A DNA stretch of 7,600 bases from Acidimicrobiia bacterium (GTDB taxonomy: Bacteria > Actinomycetota > Acidimicrobiia > Acidimicrobiales > Bin134), in contig VYDF01000036.1 of assembly GCA_009843565.1 (NCBI GenBank), forward strand, positions 1 through 7,600, read 5' to 3'. Within the stretch, counting starts at the first letter, position 1; every line of letters begins with the position of its first letter. The position numbers and the translations under genes were made by a program. Shown one piece after another: positions 1 to 6,307 of this stretch. The notes under the pieces are model-generated. The model saw only the letters and a list, made by a program, of their open reading frames with translations. It was not told the DNA's origin and did no database searches.

Positions 1-988
1 TGATGTTGCCCACGCCGATCTCGAATCGCCGGGCCAGTTCCCGGCGCTTGGTGCTGGCCGCACCAATGGCGCAGTTGCGATCGAAATAGTCGCTGGGCCG
101 CAAGCTCAAATGGCTGTAAGCGTCGGCGGCCAGCTTTTGCGCACCGCCGTGCTCCCGGGAATAGGTAGCGTCCATGGTCCACAGCAGGTCGGCGGCCCAG
201 AAACAGCCGCACTCGGTAACCGCATAGCGCATCCCCGGGTACCGCTCGAACACACCGGAATACAGCAAGAACCACAAGGGACGGGTGGTCCACCACCGCA
301 CTTCGGCCACATACATGCCAATGAATCCGGGACCGGTGCCGTAGTCGCTGCGAGGAGCGGCCCCCGAGTGGGTGTGGACCGGCATCTCCAGGTCTTGGCA
401 AGCGGCCCAGATCGGGTCGTAGCGGCGCTCGTGATAGCCAGGGCCCTCGTTCCACATGGAAGCGATGAGGATGCCTCCCCGCAGCCCCGAATCCCGGGCT
501 CGGGCAATCTCGGCCACCGCGGCGTCCACGTCGTCGATGATCGGCACCACCGCCACTCCGGCCCGCCGCTCGGGACTGTCGTTGCACAGGTCGGCCAGCC
601 AACGGTTGTGGGCCCGAGCCCCAGCCAACAGCAACTCGGGGTCTTCGGCGAACGACATTCCCAGCCCCGCGCCGAACGGCGCTGAAGCACCCCCCGTCAC
701 CGCATCGGCATCGGGGAAGATCACCTCGCCGGCGACACCGTCACCGTCCAGTTCCGCATCCCGACGGGCCGCATTCCAAGCCCCTCGCAACCCCTCCTCG
801 TTCTCGCCGAACCACTCCTCTTCGAACTCGGCATTACCCATGATGTTGGCCTGGTTGCGAATCGCAGCCCGTTGAACCATGAAGTCATCGAATGCGTCGT
901 GGTATTTCGATTCCAAGTATTCCCGATACTCCAAATTGGGCAGTCCCGCATGGCAGTCCGAGGAAATAACCAAATAGCGCTCATTCAT
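1..988 (-). CDS. Amidohydrolase-2-family metal-dependent hydrolase, C-terminus outside window
   Basis: This reading frame is open for 329 codons and leaves the window without a stop, so the C-terminal part is missing. The protein looks like a TIM-barrel metal-dependent hydrolase of the amidohydrolase-2 type, a family that includes decarboxylases and C-C or C-N hydrolases. Visible motifs are an N-terminal SSDCHAG (residues 9-15, with D11 and H13 in the place of the usual barrel-strand-1 metal ligands), VHTHSGA with H205 and H207, and TECGCFWAADLLW around E259. The final metal-binding Asp region expected near the C-terminus lies off the edge. The ATG at 986-988 is preceded by AAGGGGG (994-1000) at good spacing. 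No signal peptide or membrane segment is seen. It lies 92 nt downstream of the four-gene operon on the same strand, so it may be a separate unit or the end of that operon. The substrate cannot be predicted. The family call is fairly sure. Confidence 0.8.
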   Translation of the reverse strand, partial: MNERYLVISSDCHAGLPNLEYREYLESKYHDAFDDFMVQRAAIRNQANIMGNAEFEEEWFGENEEGLRGAWNAARRDAELDGDGVAGEVIFPDADAVTGGASAPFGAGLGMSFAEDPELLLAGARAHNRWLADLCNDSPERRAGVAVVPIIDDVDAAVAEIARARDSGLRGGILIASMWNEGPGYHERRYDPIWAACQDLEMPVHTHSGAAPRSDYGTGPGFIGMYVAEVRWWTTRPLWFLLYSGVFERYPGMRYAVTECGCFWAADLLWTMDATYSREHGGAQKLAADAYSHLSLRPSDYFDRNCAIGAASTKRRELARRFEIGVGNI

Positions 989-1048
989 TGTCGCCCCCTT
1001 GCTCTGACAATAGCCAAGAGAGTTCAAAAGCTCCCCTCCCCTTCAAGA

Positions 1049-1069
1049 TGCCCTACGTTTTTCAGGGCA
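1049..1069 (-). terminator. Weak hairpin after the threonine-synthase-like gene
   Basis: An inverted repeat, TGCCCT and AGGGCA, frames a 9-nt loop and starts 12 nt after the stop codon of the threonine-synthase-like gene. It could end the four-gene operon transcript. The stem is only 6 bp (7 with a G-U pair) and no T-rich tract follows in the direction of transcription, so it is at best a weak terminator or an incidental repeat. The rest of the gap at 989-1080 holds the ribosome binding site of the hydrolase gene and no convincing promoter. Confidence 0.25.
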
Positions 1070-1080
1070 GTTGGTTTGCG

Positions 1081-2298
1081 CTAGGGCAACAACGCGGCCC
1101 AGTCCACCGATTGAGGTAGAAGGGGCAGGGGCTCCGACCCGATGACTTCGACATACTTCTGCGCGGCGCCGGTGATGAATATCACGACCCGTTCGTCGGG
1201 GTGGATGACCTTCTCGGCAACGAGCAGCTCAAGCACACCGAGGCAGGCACCGGTCTCAGGGGCGAAGGCGATGCCTTCAAGGGCTGCGCCTCGCCTCGCC
1301 CATGAGAGCAGTGATTGCTCCGGGCATGCCCGGGCCTGACCGCCCGACTCGTTGACGGCATCAATGATCATGAAGTCGCCGACTGCGGCCGGCACCCGCA
1401 GCCCGCTTGCCGCGGTGGCCGCGTTGGGGAAGGGCTCGGCGAACCGCTGGCCGGCGGCCCAAGCGGTGCTGATCGGCGCGCATCCGTCGGACTGGCACGA
1501 GATCATGCGAGGCCGATGCTCATCGGCAAGCCAGCCGATCTCGGCCAACTCGGCGAACGCCTTCCACATGCCGATGAGGCCCGTGCCGCCGCCGGTGGGG
1601 TAGAGGATCACGTCGGGGAGCGACCAGCCGAATTGCTCGGCGAGTTCGAGGCCCATGGTCTTTTTGCCCTCGATCCGGTACGGCTCTTTCAGGGTGGACA
1701 CGTCGAACCAGCCCATCTCGGCGGTTCCGTCGCGCACGACGGCGCCGCAGTCGGTGATGAGGCCGTCAACCAGCCAGGCCCGGGCCCCGTAGTAGGCAGC
1801 CTCGTACTGGTTGACGATCGGGGTGTCGGCGGGCATGAAGACAAACGCCTCCATGCCTACCCGGGCGGCGTAGGCGGCCAGTGCACCCCCGGCGTTGCCC
1901 GCCGTCGGGATGGCCACCCGCTTGACGCCGAGTTCGTTGGCCCGGCTGATGGCCATGGCCAGGCCCCGGCTCTTGAACGAGCCGGTGGGGAGCTGGGACT
2001 CGTCCTTCACCCACAAGTCGTTCAATCCGAGCGCAGCGCCGAGCCGCTCGCACTTGAGCAACGGCGTCATTCCCTCGCCGAGCGACGCGATCTTGGAGTC
2101 GTCCTCCACCGGCAGAAGCTCCCGGTAGCGCCACATGGTCGGCTCACGGCTGGCGACCTCATCTTTGGTCATGGCCGCGCCCACGGCTTCAAGGTCGTAG
2201 CGGACCCACAGTGGCCGACCCTCGTGGAGGGTTTGAAGCTGGTCGTGGAGTAGGCGAGTGCCGTCGATGGCAGCCTCGAGATGGGATACGTAGCTCAC
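1081..2298 (-). CDS. Threonine-synthase-like PLP-dependent lyase (fold type II)
   Basis: This is a 405-residue protein of the tryptophan-synthase-beta/threonine-synthase superfamily. Threonine synthase converts O-phosphohomoserine to threonine; paralogues do other beta or gamma eliminations and replacements. The PLP lysine is K109 in LPTGSFKSRG, PTAGNAGG (131-138) forms the substrate loop, and GGGTG (236-240) is the cofactor-phosphate loop. The N-terminus (residues 5-36) resembles the threonine-synthase zinc ribbon running into PLWVRYDL, but the metal-binding cysteines are absent. I chose the GTG at 2296-2298 over the GTG at 2311-2313 because AGGAG (2306-2310) lies 7 nt before it and the upstream GTG has no ribosome binding site; the longer form would have 410 residues. 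The stop is TAG. It is the last gene of a coupled operon with a flavoenzyme, an MttB-like protein and an aminotransferase. That setting suggests a catabolic lyase acting on an amino-acid intermediate rather than housekeeping threonine synthesis. This is inference. Confidence 0.88.
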   Translation of the reverse strand: MSYVSHLEAAIDGTRLLHDQLQTLHEGRPLWVRYDLEAVGAAMTKDEVASREPTMWRYRELLPVEDDSKIASLGEGMTPLLKCERLGAALGLNDLWVKDESQLPTGSFKSRGLAMAISRANELGVKRVAIPTAGNAGGALAAYAARVGMEAFVFMPADTPIVNQYEAAYYGARAWLVDGLITDCGAVVRDGTAEMGWFDVSTLKEPYRIEGKKTMGLELAEQFGWSLPDVILYPTGGGTGLIGMWKAFAELAEIGWLADEHRPRMISCQSDGCAPISTAWAAGQRFAEPFPNAATAASGLRVPAAVGDFMIIDAVNESGGQARACPEQSLLSWARRGAALEGIAFAPETGACLGVLELLVAEKVIHPDERVVIFITGAAQKYVEVIGSEPLPLLPQSVDWAALLP

Positions 2299-2305
2299 CG
2301 GACTT

Positions 2306-2310
2306 CTCCT
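2306..2310 (-). promoter_or_regulatory. Ribosome binding site deciding the start of the threonine-synthase-like gene
   Basis: AGGAG reads on the minus strand 7 nt before the GTG at 2296-2298 and touches the TGA stop (2310-2312) of the preceding flavoenzyme gene. It supports the shorter start and implies that ribosomes finishing the upstream gene can reinitiate here. Confidence 0.7.
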
Positions 2311-4730
2311 CACGCCCGAGGGCGCTTGTGGGCGGGGTCGAACATGGGCTCGGCTCGCACCACCGCGGCAGAGCGCACGCCGATCACGTCGACGGCCAGT
2401 TCCGTCCCGGGCTCGGCGTATTCGGGGACGACATAGCCCATGGCGATGTTGGTGCTCATCGTGTGCCCGTAGCCTCCGCTGGTGACCACGCCGATCAAAT
2501 GTTCGCCGGCCAAGATGGGATCGCCGGTATGGGCGGACGCCTCGTCGTTGGCGACCTCGAGGGCGACGAACCGGCGCCGGTCACCGGCCTCGCGCTGGGC
2601 AACGATGGCATCGCGACCCCGGAAGTCCTTGTTCAGGTCGACAAAGCGATCTAAACCGGCCTCGAGCACCGTGTATTCGGTGTGGATGTCGTGCTTCCAC
2701 ACCCGGTAGTTCTTCTCCATTCGCATCGACTCGGTGGCCAGCAGGCCAAAGTTCACCATGCCGAGCGGCTCACCGGCGGCCCACAGCGCTTCATAAACGG
2801 CAACCGAGTGCTCGATCGGAAAATGGAGCTCCCAGCCGAGCTCGCCGGTGAAGCTCAATCGAAGGGCCCGCACCGCGAGACCGCCGATAACGATCTCGCG
2901 GGTCGACAGCCACGGGAACGACTTGTTGTCGAGGGGGTGGTCGGTGACCGAGCTGAGCACTTCACGAGACTGGGGACCGGCCACCATGAGGGCGTTGTGG
3001 GTGGCGCTGAGGTTGGTGATGGTGACGGCGGTCGGAGGGTCGGCCTCGTTCAAGATGTCGAGGTCGTGCCACTCGGCCAACGCCGCGCTCAACAGCCAGA
3101 AATGGTCCTCTGCCAGCCGCAGCATCGTGAACTCCGACCGGAACCGGCCCTTTTCGTCGCTCACGTAGGCCAGGGCGCTGCGGCCGATGGCTGGCAGCCG
3201 GCCGGCCATCAGATGGTTGAACCACTCGTCGGCCCCTGATCCCTTCACCTCGAAGCGGGTGAAGCCCGAGATCTCCACGATGCCAACGTTGTCGCGCACG
3301 GCCCGGGCTTCGTCGCCTACCTGGTGGTGGAAGGTGGAGAAGCGGAACTCTGGCACATGCACGAAATCGCTCTCGGCCGGGTGGAAGTACAGCACCCGTT
3401 CCCAGCCGTTGAGCGCCCCGAACTCGGCGCCCTTGGTGGCCAACACGTCGTACAGCGGCGTGTACTTCGCTTTGCGGCCCGCGGGCCGGTGCTCGTCGGG
3501 ACGGTGGAAGACGAACTCGCGCTGGTACTCCTCTACTGCCTTCGCCGAGGCGTAGGCCTCGCCGGCGTACTGGGTGAAGCGGCGGGGATCCAGACACCAG
3601 GAGTCCCACTCGGACTCGCCGTCGACGATGATCTCGGCCAAAACCTTGCCCAGACCTCCGCCCTCGCCGATGCCGGCTCGGATGCCCAGCATGGCGTAGC
3701 CGTTGCGAACACCGGGCAGCTTGCCCACGATGGGGATGCCGTCGCCGGAGTAGGCGATAGGGCCGTTGATCACCGAGGAGATCCCCGCGGTCTCGAGCAC
3801 CGGGAGGCGCTTCATGACCCGCTCCATGTTGTCGGCGATGCGGTCGAGGTCGGGCGGCTCGAGCTTTCCGGCGAAGTTGTCCGGTATGTGGTCGCGGCCC
3901 CAGGTCTTGCAGCCTTGCTCGTAGATGCCCACCAATAGGCCGTTGTGCTCCTGGCGGCTGTAGAAGTCGTCGCCGGGGTCGCGAATGAGCGGCACCCGCT
4001 TGTCGAGGGCCTCGAGCTCGGGCAGCTCCTCGGTGAGGAAGTACTGGTGTTCCATCGACGACACCGCCGACTCCAGCCCGTAGAACTTGCCGATTTGATG
4101 CACTCGGTACCCACCGGCGTTCACAAAGCTCTCGCACTCGATGTCGCCCTTGTTGGTGCGCACGAGCCAGCCGTCGGCGGTGGATTCGAGGCCGACCACC
4201 TCGGTGTGGCGGAACACCTGGCCGCCGTTGCGGCGACCGGCTTTGCAGAGACCGTTAACCAGGCCGGTGGGGTCGATGTCGCCGTCGACGGGATCCCATA
4301 GGCCACAAGTCAGGCCGGCAACGTCGAGCAGCGGATGGGCTTCGGCCATCTCCGACGGGCCGAGCACCTCGAAGTCCACGCCCATACCCTTGGCCATGCC
4401 GACGAAATGCCGGTAGCCGTCGAGATCCGACTGGTCGTAACCCAATCGGATCCCGCCGTCGTCTCGGCGGTACGTGATCGGCGCCTCGGGGTCGGCCGCC
4501 AATCGCGTGTAGAGCTCGACCGAGTACTTCTTCAGCCCGACCATGGTCTGGACCGCCCCGAACTGGGTGACTTGGCCGGCGGCGTGCCAGGTGGACCCGG
4601 ACGCCAGCTCGTCGCGCTCCACGAGCACGACATCGGTCCAGCCGTGCTCGGTGAGGTGGTAGAAAGTGCTGGCGCCGCCGACGCCGCCGCCGATTACGAC
4701 CACTCTTGCCCGACTCGGAAAGCTGCTCAT
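2310..4730 (-). CDS. Dimethylglycine/sarcosine dehydrogenase-like FAD oxidoreductase with GcvT folate domain
   Basis: This 806-residue protein matches the usual size and layout of bacterial dimethylglycine or sarcosine dehydrogenases/oxidases. Such enzymes oxidise an N-methyl group to an iminium and pass the C1 unit to tetrahydrofolate as 5,10-methylene-THF. The N-terminal half (about 8-370) is a DAO-type FAD domain: GGGVGG at 14-19 binds the dinucleotide, E38 ends the second strand, and GSTWHAAG at 45-52 holds H49, the position that carries covalent FAD in dimethylglycine dehydrogenase. NGPIAYSGDGIPIVG (322-336) is also typical. A linker domain follows (about 370-425), then YDVLATKGAEFGALNGWER (427-445) opens the GcvT domain (about 430-700), with GcvT_C at about 715-795. 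E533 in GRFRSEFT sits where the family usually has the folate-site Asp. There is no signal peptide, so it is cytoplasmic. The ATG overlaps the MttB-like stop (ATGA); the open frame extends 60 codons further upstream but only inside that gene. The exact substrate (dimethylglycine, sarcosine or another methylated amino acid) is not fixed by sequence. Confidence 0.92.
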   Translation of the reverse strand: MSSFPSRARVVVIGGGVGGASTFYHLTEHGWTDVVLVERDELASGSTWHAAGQVTQFGAVQTMVGLKKYSVELYTRLAADPEAPITYRRDDGGIRLGYDQSDLDGYRHFVGMAKGMGVDFEVLGPSEMAEAHPLLDVAGLTCGLWDPVDGDIDPTGLVNGLCKAGRRNGGQVFRHTEVVGLESTADGWLVRTNKGDIECESFVNAGGYRVHQIGKFYGLESAVSSMEHQYFLTEELPELEALDKRVPLIRDPGDDFYSRQEHNGLLVGIYEQGCKTWGRDHIPDNFAGKLEPPDLDRIADNMERVMKRLPVLETAGISSVINGPIAYSGDGIPIVGKLPGVRNGYAMLGIRAGIGEGGGLGKVLAEIIVDGESEWDSWCLDPRRFTQYAGEAYASAKAVEEYQREFVFHRPDEHRPAGRKAKYTPLYDVLATKGAEFGALNGWERVLYFHPAESDFVHVPEFRFSTFHHQVGDEARAVRDNVGIVEISGFTRFEVKGSGADEWFNHLMAGRLPAIGRSALAYVSDEKGRFRSEFTMLRLAEDHFWLLSAALAEWHDLDILNEADPPTAVTITNLSATHNALMVAGPQSREVLSSVTDHPLDNKSFPWLSTREIVIGGLAVRALRLSFTGELGWELHFPIEHSVAVYEALWAAGEPLGMVNFGLLATESMRMEKNYRVWKHDIHTEYTVLEAGLDRFVDLNKDFRGRDAIVAQREAGDRRRFVALEVANDEASAHTGDPILAGEHLIGVVTSGGYGHTMSTNIAMGYVVPEYAEPGTELAVDVIGVRSAAVVRAEPMFDPAHKRPRA

Positions 4731-6307
4731 GCGAGCTCGGTCCACCTGGGGCTGTCGGGGGACATGTCGCCCGGGTGGAGCGCGATCGGGAAACGGTCCC
4801 GGATTTCGGAGTCCTGTTCGGCGGTGAGGTACATCGGGTGATTCTGCATCAGCTCGTGCAGCTGGCACTGGGCCATGGCGCGTATATCGGGAGCACCCTT
4901 TTGCTCCCACTCCCCAGGGGTAGAGCGATCGCCGATGCTCGGATAGAGATACTCGGTCTCCATCATCGAGAGCGTCTGCGCGGTGCCGAGGAAGTGCCCC
5001 TCGCCGTAAACGACCGACTCGATCACGTCGAGCGCCAGGGTCTCATCGGTTACCTCAAGTCCCCGGACGGCCCGGAGGGCGTAGCCGAGGAGCTCGTCGT
5101 CGATCACGAACTGCTCGAAGGAGGCACCTAGCAGGCTGGCCAACATGCCGGACGACTCGTAGACAAGGTTGGCACCAGCGGTGCCGGCCAGCACGGTGGT
5201 GATGCCCTTCTCATAGCCGGCCTGAGCGTCCGGGAGCTTGGAGTCGGCCATGCCCGCGGCGACCCCGCACGGGATCCCGAATCGCTTGGCAACTTGGGCG
5301 GCCGCCGCATTGAGCACAGCAGTTTCGGCCGATCCGCCCACCATCGATCCGGTGCGGAGGTCAGACACGAACGGCCAGTTGGAGAAGATCATCGGATGAC
5401 CGGGTCGGGTGAGGTTGACAAGCGCCAGCGACGCCAGCGTCTCGGCCACGGTGATCACCAGCGTTCCGGCCAGCGGTGCCGGCGAGGTGGCGCCGGCTTG
5501 GCCCGCGGTGATCGCGTTGATCGGCATGCCGTGCTCAACCGCCGAGATGAGGGTCTCGCACGCGTCGGCACCGTAGCGCAGGGGCGGGACGATCGGGCTG
5601 GTATGCAGCTTGCAGAACGGGCGGCGGGCGAACTCGCCCGGTCCGCCGGCGGCGATGTCGAACATGTCGACAACGGGCTTCACGTTTTCGGGAACGGTGA
5701 TGGCCGTGCCGGTGTGCTTTGCCGTGGCGGCCAGCAGACAGTAGGCGGTGTTGATGTCGAGGTCGTAGGGGTCGGGGAAGTCGGTGGCGATGACGCATCG
5801 GGTGAACCAGTGCACGTTGGCAAGCTGGTCGGCTAGGCGGGTGAAGTCGTAGAGATCGATCAGAGTCGAAGGCCGGTACGTGTCGCTGCGGTGGTCGAAC
5901 ACCGAGATCGCGGCCCCACCCGTGCCGAAATGCACTCGATCGCCGGTGATGTCGAGGTCGTGGCGCGGGCTGCGGCCATAGAGCGTGAAATTCTTGGCTG
6001 CGCCATCGATCAGTGCCTCCATGACAGGCCGAGGAAGGCAGAGGCGACCGGCGTCGTTCAGTTCAGCGCCCGCGTCGAGGGCCGCGTCGATAAGGCGCGG
6101 GACGGGGTCGGCCACGCCGAGGTGGGCGAGCACGTCGAACGCGGCATCGCAGACACGCGTCACCTCATCGTCGGTCAGTGGCCGGTAGGCGCCGCCACAG
6201 AAACCGGGCCGCACCGGCATTTCGGCGGGTTCAGGTCGGTTGGCTCGTTCGCGACGCTTGGTCTCGCGTGCCCGACCGCGGCGATTGGGGCGGTCGGACG
6301 GGGTCAT
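4727..6307 (-). CDS. MttB-superfamily (trimethylamine methyltransferase-like) protein, non-pyrrolysine
   Basis: This 526-residue protein belongs to the MttB superfamily (COG5598). Characterised members transfer a methyl group from trimethylamine, glycine betaine, proline betaine or carnitine to a corrinoid protein. Recognisable segments are FGTGGAAISVFD (127-138), the TIM-barrel body around NAITAGQAGATSPAPLAGT (264-282), SNWPFVSDLRTGSMVGGSAE (309-328) and AGMADSKLPDAQAGYEKG (351-368). The frame contains no internal amber codon, so there is no pyrrolysine and it groups with MtgB-like enzymes rather than true trimethylamine methyltransferases. The first 29 residues are strongly basic (nine Arg, one Lys) and precede the folded part, which starts near M30. 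The start at 6305-6307 is preceded by AGGGGAA (6312-6318) and overlaps the aminotransferase stop as ATGA; its own stop overlaps the flavoenzyme start the same way. No corrinoid-binding partner is encoded nearby. The family is clear, but the substrate and even the methyltransferase activity are inferred. Confidence 0.9.
   Translation of the reverse strand: MTPSDRPNRRGRARETKRRERANRPEPAEMPVRPGFCGGAYRPLTDDEVTRVCDAAFDVLAHLGVADPVPRLIDAALDAGAELNDAGRLCLPRPVMEALIDGAAKNFTLYGRSPRHDLDITGDRVHFGTGGAAISVFDHRSDTYRPSTLIDLYDFTRLADQLANVHWFTRCVIATDFPDPYDLDINTAYCLLAATAKHTGTAITVPENVKPVVDMFDIAAGGPGEFARRPFCKLHTSPIVPPLRYGADACETLISAVEHGMPINAITAGQAGATSPAPLAGTLVITVAETLASLALVNLTRPGHPMIFSNWPFVSDLRTGSMVGGSAETAVLNAAAAQVAKRFGIPCGVAAGMADSKLPDAQAGYEKGITTVLAGTAGANLVYESSGMLASLLGASFEQFVIDDELLGYALRAVRGLEVTDETLALDVIESVVYGEGHFLGTAQTLSMMETEYLYPSIGDRSTPGEWEQKGAPDIRAMAQCQLHELMQNHPMYLTAEQDSEIRDRFPIALHPGDMSPDSPRWTELA

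Noticed and set aside
1000..1035. Promoter for the hydrolase gene (TTGAAC and TATTGT on the minus strand)
   Set aside because: The two boxes are only 9 nt apart and each matches its consensus imperfectly; not enough to call.
1027..1081. Read-through of the TAG stop of the threonine-synthase-like gene (possible amber recoding, given an MttB homologue)
   Set aside because: The extension is only 18 codons to a TGA and carries no conserved sequence. The protein already has a normal family length, and there is no sign of pyrrolysine genes.
1315..2253. 312-codon open frame on the plus strand
   Set aside because: It is antisense to the threonine-synthase-like gene, shows only low-complexity Gly/Arg/Val/His-rich sequence without motifs, and is expected by chance in GC-rich DNA.
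4673..4693. GCC/GCG triplet repeat-like tract
   Set aside because: It is simply the coding sequence of the glycine-rich FAD-binding loop of the flavoenzyme.
4731..4910. 60-codon N-terminal extension of the flavoenzyme frame
   Set aside because: It lies wholly inside the MttB-like gene, its sequence looks like out-of-frame product, and the ATG at 4728-4730 places the FAD motif at the usual distance and gives an ATGA overlap.
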